From DATIXJ01 sp963714795 (lineage in GTDB: Bacteria; Bacteroidota; Ignavibacteria; UBA10030; SZUA-254): DNA of 64,000 bases. The translations under genes and the position numbers were made by a program. The notes below the pieces were generated by a model. That model was not told the DNA's origin. It saw only the letters and a list, made by a program, of their open reading frames with translations, and did no database searches. Position 1 is the first letter of the stretch. Each line of letters opens with the position of its first letter. Below, in pieces: positions 37,866 to 44,495 of the stretch. The stretch is from positions 496,001-560,000 of the forward strand of contig CAVQPS010000010.1 of assembly GCA_963714795.1 (NCBI GenBank), given 5' to 3'.

Positions 37866-38348
37866 CTAATGACTCGTCACGTCTTCAGTCTGATTGATCA
37901 GATAGTTTTCCAGACCCATTTGTTCAATTTGAGATTGCTGGATTTCCGCCCAATCGACATGTCCTTCTTCCATCTTCAGTATCGTAGAAAGAAGGTCAAT
38001 AGTGCCCTGGTCGTCAACCGAACGAGCGAGCTTGATCGCTTCATTATATGAGCGCACGGCCCCCACTTCATCGCTGTTGTCGTTGGCGATCATTTCTGAT
38101 ACCGTTTTGCCGATCTTCATCGGATTAAGTTTTGAAACCGTCGGTGTACCCTCAAAAAATATTATCCGCTCGATAAGCCACTCGGCATGATGCATTTCGT
38201 CCATTGCCTGTTTTCTGATATCCATGTGAAGTTTTTTATATCCCCAGTTTTCGCACATTTCAGAATGCACCATATACTGATTGATGGCGGTCAGTTCATC
38301 AGCCAAAAGCTGGTCAAGCACGGTCATTAATTTTTTATTGCCTTTCAT
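37866..38348 (-). CDS. bfr: Bacterioferritin
   Basis: An iron-storage ferritin-like protein of 160 residues. The four-helix bundle carries the di-iron ligands: Glu in LLADELTAINQY, the EMHHAEWLIERI motif with Glu and His, Glu in MEEGHVDWAEIQ, and Met in DEMHHAE at the position of the family's haem ligand. It oxidises and stores Fe(II), which also protects against peroxide. AAGGAGAACGCGT precedes ATG 38348. It is followed by grpE. Confidence 0.93.
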   Translation of the reverse strand: MKGNKKLMTVLDQLLADELTAINQYMVHSEMCENWGYKKLHMDIRKQAMDEMHHAEWLIERIIFFEGTPTVSKLNPMKIGKTVSEMIANDNSDEVGAVRSYNEAIKLARSVDDQGTIDLLSTILKMEEGHVDWAEIQQSQIEQMGLENYLINQTEDVTSH

Positions 38349-38426
38349 ACGCGTTCTCCTTTTGCTTTTTTTTTCAGATTTTATAAAAAATTTCCTTTGT
38401 TAACATATTGGTAAGTTTTCTCAAAC

Positions 38427-38693
38427 TCATTTTTTTCTTAATTCCCATTTCATAACAGGTATCGGTCGCCCCAAAACACCAGAATTTCGAATAGCTTTTT
38501 GATTTTCAGAATAATATTGCTTACCGAACAACGGTTCAGCATTCGGGTACATCGAAACGTATTTTAGTCTCCCCGATCTTCTTCCAGATCGTTATGGTCA
38601 TCTCCACCCAGACTGTAATAGTTGTTCTCCTCGACAAAATACAGGGAATAATAATTCTCATGATTATGCCGGACGAAACGTTATGTGATACAT
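38427..38693 (-). CDS. Small protein gene with two one-base shifts (about 88 aa)
   Basis: Three overlapping frames join into one plausible protein. It reads MYHITF from ATG 38693, then VRHNHENYYSLYFVEENNYY, SLGGDDHNDLEEDRG, then RLKYVSMYPNAEPLFGKQYY, SENQKAIRNSGVLGRPIPVM and KWELRKK to TGA at 38427. Joining needs one T fewer in a TTT run near 38675 and one G more in the GGGG run near 38575. The amino-acid content (Asp/Glu/Asn/Tyr-rich) looks real. The family is unknown. It lies directly behind promoter element copy 5 and in front of bfr; the ATG falls almost at the predicted transcription start, so the start is uncertain. Confidence 0.4.
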
Positions 38694-38697
38694 ATTG

Positions 38698-38755
38698 TAA
38701 GGTATCGAGATGTGTATTGAAGGTCAATCGCCCATAGGGATGAAAGAAGCACTAC
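38698..38755 (-). promoter_or_regulatory. Shared promoter element, copy 5
   Basis: Minus-strand core TTCATCCCTATGGGCGATTG ends at 38725, preceded by AGTGCTTC. Twenty bases later comes TACCTTA (38704-38698). It points to the small shifted gene and bfr. The upstream GTTAA part seen in other copies is weak here. Confidence 0.6.
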
Positions 38756-38798
38756 TTCACTGAAAACCCGCTACGTATTCATCAAAATCATAATAAAA

Positions 38799-38924
38799 TT
38801 ATATGATAACCCGTTTATACAAACCGCCTCCGATGAGTACAAGCACTGTGGATGATATTGCAAGCACGGAATAATCGGTCAGCAACGAAAAACCGGACGG
38901 TGTTCCGATCATTAATAGTTTCAT
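38799..38924 (-). CDS. Mini membrane protein (41 aa)
   Basis: A 41-codon frame with one membrane helix: MKLLMIGTPSGFSLLTDYSV then LAISSTVLVLIGGGLYKRVII, ending in a basic tail. Its ATG overlaps the TGA of the preceding mini-gene (ATGA at 38924-38921), the arrangement of translational coupling. No family is recognised. It is the last frame of a tight trio starting at 39242. Confidence 0.45.
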   Translation of the reverse strand: MKLLMIGTPSGFSLLTDYSVLAISSTVLVLIGGGLYKRVII

Positions 38925-39025
38925 TCCGTCAATTTCTTCTCTCCCATTGTTGGGGTGCCGTTACTATAGGCTTTGATTTCTTCTTCGGAAAGGATCGGAC
39001 TATTCCCTTGATTTCTGATGGTCAA
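38921..39025 (-). CDS. Mini soluble protein (34 aa)
   Basis: A 34-codon frame starting at TTG 39025, four bases after the stop of the DUF3185-like gene: LTIRNQGNSPILSEEEIKAY then SNGTPTMGEKKLTE. It is hydrophilic and protein-like. The downstream mini membrane protein starts in its stop codon. The start codon is weak and lacks a clear ribosome site, so re-initiation after the upstream stop is assumed. Confidence 0.35.
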   Translation of the reverse strand: MTIRNQGNSPILSEEEIKAYSNGTPTMGEKKLTE

Positions 39026-39029
39026 TTGA

Positions 39030-39242
39030 TTATTGATTTCTTTTTTCCATGACAAGAATAGTACCACCAAAAACCATTACTCCAATTCCCATATATGGCT
39101 GCCAATTTATATCATGATGATTATCCTTCGTTATTTCAAGATTCCCCAAATCTACTACCTTCTCTCTCGTGATATACGTAAAACCTGTATACAGGGTCAT
39201 TAACAGACCTATGATGAGGATGGCGATTCCGGCTGTTTTCAT
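39030..39242 (-). CDS. Small two-helix membrane protein (DUF3185-like)
   Basis: A 70-residue membrane protein. The first helix is TAGIAILIIGLLMTLYTGFT, followed by REKVVDLGNLEITKDNHHD, then a second helix NWQPYMGIGVMVFGGTILVM and a basic end. The sequence between helices (EKVVDLG..I.K) is common to a group of small Bacteroidota membrane proteins of unknown role. The gene heads a tight trio with the two mini-genes downstream. Confidence 0.75.
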   Translation of the reverse strand: MKTAGIAILIIGLLMTLYTGFTYITREKVVDLGNLEITKDNHHDINWQPYMGIGVMVFGGTILVMEKRNQ

Positions 39243-39308
39243 TTGGTGTCCTATTTTTCTTTGACAAACATTTGCACCGGGCTTTTTGCAAAGTGCAATG
39301 GAACATTC

Positions 39309-39505
39309 TCACCGATCGGGAGCGATGATGCCTCGTTCTGTTAATTCAGATATAACATGCTCGACAATTTCAGGCCGGACTGCTTGCGTTGAATTTGCCG
39401 CAGACGTTTTACTCGCGGCACTCCAAATCAATTCTCCCTGGTACTTCGTTGTCCATAAATCAGAAGATTCCTCCATAGACGAGCATTGTGATTTTTTTCA
39501 TCCAT
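39309..39505 (-). CDS. Small hypothetical protein, probably one-base frameshift (about 65 aa)
   Basis: From ATG 39476 an open frame reads MEESSDLWTTKYQGELIWSA, ASKTSAANSTQAVRPEIVEH, VISELTERGIIAPDR (55 residues). No ribosome site precedes that ATG. If the A7 run at about 39491-39499 is read with one more A, the frame extends to ATG 39505 (MDEKKSQCSS...), which has AAAGAG upstream. This is another homopolymer shift. The protein family is unknown. It lies between the alcohol dehydrogenase gene and the DUF3185-like gene. Confidence 0.5.
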
Positions 39506-39516
39506 GTTCTCTTTAT

Positions 39517-40545
39517 TTAATTCGTGAGAATAACTTTAAGGGCTTTCTCTTTTGCTGCATTTCCGAAAGTATCGTACGCCTTCATAATTTCGGTGAGTAA
39601 AAAATGATGGGTAATAAGCTGCCGGGGTTTGAGCTTCCCGGATTGAACATTTTTCAGCAACATCGGCGTTGATACAGTATCGACCAGACGTGTTGTGATG
39701 GTAATATTACTCGACCAAAGTTTTTCCAGATGCAGCTCAACGCTTTTGCCATGCACGCCAACACAGGCGATATGCCCGCCCGGCGTAATGATCGATTGGC
39801 AAATGTCGAAAGACTCGGGTATGCCTATAGCTTCGACAGCGACATCCACACCTTTCCCGTGTGTGAGTTTCATTATTTCGTCAATGGCATTGCCATGAAC
39901 AAGTCTCGTTGCCCCGAACGATTTCGCGACGTCAAGCCGGTTCAAATCCGTATCGACCATAATGATTTCAGCGGGAGAAAAAAATTGTGCGGTCAGAAGT
40001 GTCGCAAGTCCGATCGGTCCCGCTCCAATGATGGCGACGGTATCTCCCGGTTTGATTTGACCGTTCAGAACCCCGCATTCAAATCCGGTTGGAAAGATGT
40101 CACTTAACATCACAAGAGCTTCCTCATCGGTGCCGTCAGGAACATGGTAGAGACTCGTATCGGCATGGGGTATCCGAACGTACTCTGCCTGAGTACCATC
40201 AATCATATTCCCGAGGATCCAACCTCCATGCTCACAATGAGAATACATTCCTTTTCTGCAATAATCGCATTTCCCGCAGGAAGTGATGCACGAGATGAGA
40301 ACGTTGTCACCGGTTCGGAAATTTGAAACGCTCGAACCGACATTTTCAATAACACCAACTCCTTCGTGACCCAACGTCCGGCCATCGGTGACAGTAGATA
40401 CGTCGCCTTTCATAATGTGAAGGTCTGTCCCACAAATCGTCGTGCGATTGATTTTGACAACGGCATCGGTCGGTGATTGTATCGCCGGTTTTGGTTTATC
40501 TTCAAGCGCCTTCTTACCGGCACCGTGATATACTAATGCTTTCAT
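39517..40545 (-). CDS. Zinc-dependent alcohol dehydrogenase
   Basis: A medium-chain dehydrogenase/reductase of 342 residues from ATG 40545, which has AAGGAATCC upstream; the frame is open to 40617 inside the doxX 3' end. The catalytic zinc ligands are Cys in TTICGTDLH and His-Glu in GHEGVGVI; the structural zinc lobe is CGKCDYCRKGMYSHCEHGGW; the Rossmann motif is VAIIGAGPIGLATL. It most resembles threonine/alcohol dehydrogenases used for short alcohols; the substrate is not certain. It belongs to the cluster behind element copies 6 and 7. Confidence 0.93.
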   Translation of the reverse strand: MKALVYHGAGKKALEDKPKPAIQSPTDAVVKINRTTICGTDLHIMKGDVSTVTDGRTLGHEGVGVIENVGSSVSNFRTGDNVLISCITSCGKCDYCRKGMYSHCEHGGWILGNMIDGTQAEYVRIPHADTSLYHVPDGTDEEALVMLSDIFPTGFECGVLNGQIKPGDTVAIIGAGPIGLATLLTAQFFSPAEIIMVDTDLNRLDVAKSFGATRLVHGNAIDEIMKLTHGKGVDVAVEAIGIPESFDICQSIITPGGHIACVGVHGKSVELHLEKLWSSNITITTRLVDTVSTPMLLKNVQSGKLKPRQLITHHFLLTEIMKAYDTFGNAAKEKALKVILTN

Positions 40546-40592
40546 AAATGAGGATTCCTTTTTTTTGATTCGTCTTGATGCATCGCAAACAG

Positions 40593-40982
40593 CTACGGCA
40601 TCAAACTGAAGGGCCACGGTGATGGTATGGCAAGAAGCATGAGGATAGCACCGATTAATGCGAGATTTTTTGTAAAATTGATCTTGTCAGCCATTCTCAA
40701 TTGGGCATCTTCGATGTTCCAGAAGTTATGCATCATAAACGTTACCGGGACGAGAAACAAAACGAGCAGGACGATACCCACAAAAGGGTATACGCCAAAC
40801 ACAACACTCAATCCGCCAAGCAAGAGCATCAGTCCTGTCAGACCCTGTGCAATTGCAGGGAAAGGGACTCCCTTCATTTTGGCGTACTGCGTCATCATTC
40901 CAAATCCGATGAAGTGATGAACTCCGCTATTGATGAAAAATCCCCCGAGAATAATTCTTCCGATAAGAAGGAATGCGCTCAT
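40593..40982 (-). CDS. DoxX family membrane protein
   Basis: A 129-residue protein with four hydrophobic helices. The N-terminus LLIGRIILGGFFINSGVHHF, the segment AKMKGVPFPAIAQGLTGLML and the last helix LALIGAILMLLA are typical of DoxX/DoxD. Members interact with quinones or take part in redox and stress responses. The gene precedes and slightly overlaps the region upstream of the alcohol dehydrogenase start. Confidence 0.9.
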   Translation of the reverse strand: MSAFLLIGRIILGGFFINSGVHHFIGFGMMTQYAKMKGVPFPAIAQGLTGLMLLLGGLSVVFGVYPFVGIVLLVLFLVPVTFMMHNFWNIEDAQLRMADKINFTKNLALIGAILMLLAIPSPWPFSLMP

Positions 40983-41047
40983 GTATTCAATCCTTTATAC
41001 ATTGAATAATATCCGAAAATTAAATCATACCACTCGTATTGACGAAC

Positions 41048-41209
41048 TCAAGCTTTTTTTCCGAGAACGTTGCGTCCCTGAATCAGTCGGATTAAGACGA
41101 CGATAATGGCTACCACCAAAAGAATATGGATGAAGCCACCTATGGTATACGATGTGACGACTCCGAGGAGCCAGAGTGCAAGCAAAACAACAGCGATGAT
41201 ATATAACAT
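41048..41209 (-). CDS. lmo0937-type mini membrane protein (53 aa)
   Basis: A 53-codon gene: MLYIIAVVLLALWLLGVVTS then YTIGGFIHILLVVAIIVVLI, ending RLIQGRNVLGKKA. It fits the lmo0937 family closely, including the LWLLG..TSYT.GG core. AAAGGA lies nine bases before ATG 41209. It is a paralog of the gene at 23789-23974. A longer overlapping frame starting at 41520 is a shadow of this gene and its neighbour. Confidence 0.8.
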   Translation of the reverse strand: MLYIIAVVLLALWLLGVVTSYTIGGFIHILLVVAIIVVLIRLIQGRNVLGKKA

Positions 41210-41248
41210 AAAAATATCCTTTCTTGTGAAGATTCAGCGTTCAATTGA

Positions 41249-41470
41249 TTAATGAGGGACTGAGCTACTCGACCCTCTTTTGAAAGATGGAACTTGTGGA
41301 ACCTGCAGATTAAATTCAGGCAGGGTATTTTCAAAAACAGTAAAGTCGTTCGACGGATGATCGATTCGGTTAATATTATCCGGCGGCGTGGTTGTTCCCC
41401 TATCAAGTTTTTGACATCCGAGAAACGCTCCTTCTGAATTTCCAACCGGTCGTTTCGTATTCGTAAACAT
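41249..41470 (-). CDS. Small hypothetical protein (73 aa)
   Basis: A 73-residue hydrophilic protein with no signal peptide: MFTNTKRPVGNSEGAFLGCQ, LDRGTTTPPDNINRIDHPSN, ending FKRGSSSSVPH. AGGAG is placed six bases before ATG 41470, which makes the gene credible. It is rich in Pro, Asn and Ser and is probably disordered. It is the first gene after promoter element copy 6 and its leader hairpin, and is followed by the lmo0937-type gene. Confidence 0.65.
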   Translation of the reverse strand: MFTNTKRPVGNSEGAFLGCQKLDRGTTTPPDNINRIDHPSNDFTVFENTLPEFNLQVPQVPSFKRGSSSSVPH

Positions 41471-41508
41471 ACTGATCTCCTATATTCTGAAGTTCTTAAA
41501 AGACGAGA

Positions 41509-41551
41509 CCCGGTTCTCACTCATTCAATCATCATCACATTCCGGGTCTCA
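41509..41551 (-). promoter_or_regulatory. Leader hairpin of the copy 6 unit
   Basis: In the predicted leader, GAGACCCGG and CCGGGTCTC form a perfect nine-base stem around a 25-base loop. The preceding TGGATTAGGTGAGACCCGG is nearly identical in the copy 7 unit, where the second arm lies closer. It is not followed by a T run, so it is more likely a leader structure than a terminator. Confidence 0.5.
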
Positions 41552-41568
41552 CCTAATCCACCATACAA

Positions 41569-41629
41569 CAAGTTACTTCAATATCGAAGAGAGAATCAAT
41601 CGTCCAGAGGAATGAAAGAAGGGTTAAGT
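41569..41629 (-). promoter_or_regulatory. Shared promoter element, copy 6
   Basis: Minus-strand core TTCATTCCTCTGGACGATTG ends at 41597, preceded by CTTAACCCTTC. After 21 bases comes TAACTTG (41575-41569). It points to the 73-residue gene and the cluster lmo0937-doxX-adh. Confidence 0.65.
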
Positions 41630-41630
41630 C

Positions 41631-41738
41631 TCAAGAAGGAAGTAAATGACGAAGGAGTCGATCCTCATCGATGTTTATCAATTTATAGGATTCTTCACCT
41701 GAAAACGTGAAACCCGGCACAAAAAAGCCGGGTCTCAA
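41631..41738 (-). CDS. Possible mini protein in the copy 7 unit (35 aa)
   Basis: A frame starting at TTG 41738 with GGTGG upstream reads LRPGFFVPGFTFSGEESYKL then INIDEDRLLRHLLPS and stops immediately before element copy 6. It begins inside the conserved TGAGACCCGG leader. Composition is protein-like, but the start is weak and the equivalent frame in the copy 6 unit stops after five codons. Confidence 0.25.
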   Translation of the reverse strand: MRPGFFVPGFTFSGEESYKLINIDEDRLLRHLLPS

Positions 41739-41759
41739 CTAATCCACCACCACAACAGA

Positions 41760-41820
41760 AAAAATACGACTAAATCGAAAAGGTAATCAATCACCCAAAA
41801 GGATGAAAACGGGATTAATC
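41760..41820 (-). promoter_or_regulatory. Shared promoter element, copy 7
   Basis: Minus-strand core TTCATCCTTTTGGGTGATTG ends at 41788, preceded by GATTAATCCC. After 21 bases comes TATTTTT (41766-41760). It begins 16 bases after the stop of the response regulator gene. The downstream segment repeats the copy 6 leader (GGTGGATTAG, then a GAGACCCGGC/GCCGGGTTTC hairpin at about 41710-41736). Confidence 0.6.
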
Positions 41821-41835
41821 CGTCAAGAAGGGAAG

Positions 41836-42534
41836 CTACTCGTTGATCAGGGAAATAGTACTGGAAACATCCTGAAAGTTTTTTGAGGTGTGGGCATACC
41901 CGGCAATCTGGACCCGAGAATGGAGAGCCAACTTCTCAAGTATGTTATGAATATGACTCTTTATAGTAAAGATTGAAAGATTAAGCTTCTGCGCAATTTC
42001 TTTATTTGTTTTACCTTGAGAAACCAACATAATCACTTGCCGTTCACGAATTGTCATCCGCACCGATTCCATTATTTTAGAGGAAGACTCCTTTCTTCCG
42101 TTCATCGCGTTTTCGATAATCTGAGAAAAGAGTGAACCCGTCAAGAGTGATGGCAATACTTTTGTTCCATGATAAACAGTTCTGATGGTTTTCAAAAATT
42201 CTTCAATGGTCGCATCCTTCAGGATAAACCCCGATACTCCGGCACGGACAAATTCCAGGACTTCATCCTGCGTTGGAATCAGATCCATGGCAATGATATG
42301 CACATTCGGATAATGAATCTTTATTTCTTTCACGAGTCGAATGCTGCTCTGGTTTCGTAAACCGAGATCGAGAAGCAAAACATTCGGTTTGAAACTTCGC
42401 ATTTTCTCCGTCAATTGATCATGCGCGATAAGTGTCGCGATCGCTCCGATGTCACTGTGCTTCTTAAGCAACGCAACAATGCCGTCACGCAAAAGTCGAT
42501 TGTCTTCGATCAGTAACAGTCGGATTTTTTTCAT
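41836..42534 (-). CDS. NarL/LuxR-type response regulator, island copy
   Basis: A 232-residue response regulator (ATG 42534; the frame is open to 42552). The receiver has LLLIEDNRLLRDGIVALLKK, the phosphoacceptor in VLLLDLGLRNQSSIR and Lys in GFILKDATIEEF; the conserved Thr/Ser is replaced by Asp (IIAMDLIP). The LuxR-type helix-turn-helix includes MTIRERQVIMLVSQGKTNKE and LNLSIFTIKSHIHNILEKL. It is a clear paralog of the kai-linked regulator at 12721-13413. Its position beside the tandem elements 6 and 7 makes it a candidate activator of the nine-element regulon. Confidence 0.93.
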   Translation of the reverse strand: MKKIRLLLIEDNRLLRDGIVALLKKHSDIGAIATLIAHDQLTEKMRSFKPNVLLLDLGLRNQSSIRLVKEIKIHYPNVHIIAMDLIPTQDEVLEFVRAGVSGFILKDATIEEFLKTIRTVYHGTKVLPSLLTGSLFSQIIENAMNGRKESSSKIMESVRMTIRERQVIMLVSQGKTNKEIAQKLNLSIFTIKSHIHNILEKLALHSRVQIAGYAHTSKNFQDVSSTISLINE

Positions 42535-42706
42535 TGTTTTGTATTGGAACAATTTTATAAGAAACTGTGCACTCCTCCAGTCTCAAATCTGAGAATGGAA
42601 CACGGGGGAGGTAAGCGTAATAAATTACATAAAAGAAGGTTTAAAAACAAAATATTGGGGAGAATGGGTTAAAAAGGAATGATACAATGCAGGAAGTGCG
42701 GAAAAT
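42535..42706 (-). promoter_or_regulatory. Upstream region of the island response regulator
   Basis: On the minus strand ATTTTG (42653-42648) is followed after 20 bases by TAATTTAT (42627-42620), a good match to the Bacteroidetes -33/-7 promoter form. The leader to ATG 42534 is about 80 bases. The shared TTTCATCC...GATTG core is absent, so the regulator itself appears to be under a different promoter. Confidence 0.4.
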
Positions 42707-42744
42707 AAAAAGGCGAACCCTGTTACTTGAGGGTTCGCCTTTTC
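42707..42744 (-). terminator. Strong hairpin terminator
   Basis: AAAAAGGCGAACCC and GGGTTCGCCTTTT form a near-perfect stem around a ten-base loop, with T-rich DNA on both sides, so it can work in both directions. It lies 220 bases after the stop of the gene at 42966. The stretch 42745-42965 holds nothing else I can support. Confidence 0.75.
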
Positions 42745-42965
42745 CTAGTTTACCCACTCTTTTACCAGTGAAGAAACATGGGCACTTCAATAAAACCATC
42801 GGATCGCATACCGTCTCATCGTTGAAACGTTTTGCATATTCATCGACTCAGGAATCTGATGTACACATTGCGGATGTCCATTTCTTCTATCGATGTAACT
42901 CAGATATGCGCAGCATGCCGATCCTATTATTATATCCGCACGGGCGCATATACCGGAAAGAAGGT

Positions 42966-43442
42966 TTATTGCTGTTGTTGTTTCGCCCAAGTATCGTGCT
43001 GGGGATGATCTTTGTTCACAAAGTATTTCGGATCTTTGCTGTCGCGAATTGTCGGCTGATCCTTTACACCTTTGAAGTTACTATACTGAGTCTTGTGCGT
43101 ATCGTTATTTTGATACGGCTTGTCTTTATTGATGACGACTTTATACGATGTATACGGATCAAAACTACCGTAACTGGCCGGCAGTGCTGCGGCATGTTTC
43201 CAATCTGATCCATCCTTATAAATATACTGATGTTCCGAAACAGAATAGTAGCAGTCTATATCAGGGATATAATAGAAATCAGCATGATCATACCCTGTCG
43301 GTCCCCAAACAGGCTGATCCGTGATATTCATTCCAACACTTCCGCCCATGGTCCCCGTGCCTGCGCAATTTATGGAAGAGAATACTATTCCGGCACATAT
43401 CACTGCACAGAATAGGAAGAATCCGAACTTCGATTTATTCAT
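42966..43442 (-). CDS. Exported hypothetical protein, QPVWGPTGYDH paralog
   Basis: From ATG 43442: MNKSKFGFFLFCAVICAGIV...SSINCAGTG, an export signal with a Cys that may be lipidated, although Asn before the Cys is unusual. The mature part repeats the motifs of the paralog at 17516-18043: NITDQPVWGPTGYDHADFYY, IPDIDCYYSVSEHQYIYK, SYKVVINKDKPYQNND and SKDPKYFVNKDHPQHDTW. It lacks the long Lys/His/Asn-rich tail of the paralog. The frame is open upstream to 43589, but the signal sequence fixes the start. It lies behind promoter element copy 8. Confidence 0.8.
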   Translation of the reverse strand: MNKSKFGFFLFCAVICAGIVFSSINCAGTGTMGGSVGMNITDQPVWGPTGYDHADFYYIPDIDCYYSVSEHQYIYKDGSDWKHAAALPASYGSFDPYTSYKVVINKDKPYQNNDTHKTQYSNFKGVKDQPTIRDSKDPKYFVNKDHPQHDTWAKQQQQ

Positions 43443-43566
43443 AACTGGTCGTCCTTTCGTTGTAACTGATGAACTCTTGTCGTTCCATGAACTTTTCATG
43501 CTGTACTGGATCGGAAAAACGACCGGATAATGTTGGATAATTTTCCAATGAGCATTATTCCTGACT

Positions 43567-43625
43567 AAAGCTACCAAAGACGCCCGCAAAGCACAATAGT
43601 CTGAAAGGATGATAAAGGGGTTACA
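43567..43625 (-). promoter_or_regulatory. Shared promoter element, copy 8
   Basis: Minus-strand core ATCATCCTTTCAGACTATTG ends at 43594, preceded by TGTAACCCCTTT. Twenty bases later comes TAGCTTT (43573-43567). It points to the gene at 42966-43442. The 43626-43897 gap beyond it holds no gene. Confidence 0.6.
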
Positions 43626-43897
43626 CCTTTGAAAATGAAAATCACATTCGATGTTCGATCACCGAATCAGCATATTTCATTAACCGTAAGACGATTTCCG
43701 TTTGGAAAAGCGTATTGATGAATGATGCTGAATCCGATATAATCAGGCGATGTTTTCATTTAATTAAATTAATGCCTCGCTATTAAAACAAAACACGGTT
43801 ACATTATTATATCAACAGTATTGCTGCCTGCTATTACATGTGATTCACCATGAAGAGAATTCCAACGAAGCTGTTAGAAAATGAGAAGGAGAGAACT

Positions 43898-44170
43898 ATG
43901 TCGGTACTATTAATTACACACAATGACATCAACGCAGATCCGAAAGTTGATCCTATCTTTAACGTTGTCAACGAATACGAACATGTTCAGCTTTCCGATG
44001 GTACTTATGCAATCGAAACGGATGAAAAGACCCGAACGGTTTTCAATAAAATCCTGCCGTACCTCACCGACAGTGCGCACCTGTTTATCGTTACGCTTGT
44101 CAAACCATTTGCCGGTCCCGTCCTGGAGCGCGTAAGTGTGTGGCTCTCGAAGCATCTTCCGGAAGATTAA
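43898..44170 (+). CDS. Small hypothetical protein (90 aa)
   Basis: A 90-residue soluble protein from ATG 43898, with AAGGAGAGAACT upstream; the frame is open to 43850. It reads MSVLLITHNDINADPKVDPI, an acidic middle (SDGTYAIETDEKTRTVFNKI) and a C-terminal hydrophobic/amphipathic part (HLFIVTLVKPFAGPVLERVS...KHLPED). No family is recognised. It is one of only two plus-strand genes in the island and has its own terminator. Confidence 0.75.
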   Translation: MSVLLITHNDINADPKVDPIFNVVNEYEHVQLSDGTYAIETDEKTRTVFNKILPYLTDSAHLFIVTLVKPFAGPVLERVSVWLSKHLPED

Positions 44171-44231
44171 CGAATTGATACGGTAATTGCGATCAAATAA
44201 ATTGTGTCAGGATTACTGGAAAACAGAAAGT

Positions 44232-44264
44232 GAGAGTCCGCCCTAAAAGCGGACTCTCGTATTT
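44232..44264 (+). terminator. Rho-independent terminator after the 90-aa gene
   Basis: GAGAGTCCGC and GCGGACTCTC form a perfect ten-base stem with a seven-base loop, followed by GTATTTT. Confidence 0.85.
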
Positions 44265-44272
44265 TCAAGTAA

Positions 44273-44333
44273 GGGGGTAACTACTATTTCATCCCATTGG
44301 GCGATTGATTCGACAAGAGAATAGGTTAGATTA
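44273..44333 (+). promoter_or_regulatory. Shared promoter element, copy 9 (plus strand)
   Basis: The only copy on the plus strand: GGGGGTAACTACTA, then TTCATCCCATTGGGCGATTG ending at 44307, then after 19 bases TAGATTA (44327-44333). It follows the terminator of the 90-residue gene and points to the frame at 44496. The stretch 44334-44495 would be its leader. Confidence 0.6.
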
Positions 44334-44495
44334 CATACACAAAGTTTTGGTCATCTGTGCTCGCGTATCCATCCAACCGAGGATTTCTTAAGCTCACAGG
44401 GGTCATCCCGTAAAACAGCATTCTCGCTGCTTATCCACCACAAAACTGTCGTTCACCACTTTTATCATGTTCTCTATTTCAAGGGGTTTCACATA

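Noticed and set aside
38536..38727. Minus-strand frame of 63 codons behind element copy 5
   Set aside because: It runs through the element's -10 region, and another frame combination gives a more protein-like product.
41140..41520. Minus-strand frame of 126 codons
   Set aside because: It overlaps two better-supported small genes (41048-41209 and 41249-41470) that have ribosome sites and, for one, a known family.
42687..43208. Plus-strand frame of 173 codons opposite the QPVWGPTGYDH paralog
   Set aside because: It lies antisense to a gene with signal peptide and a clear paralog, and begins inside a terminator hairpin.
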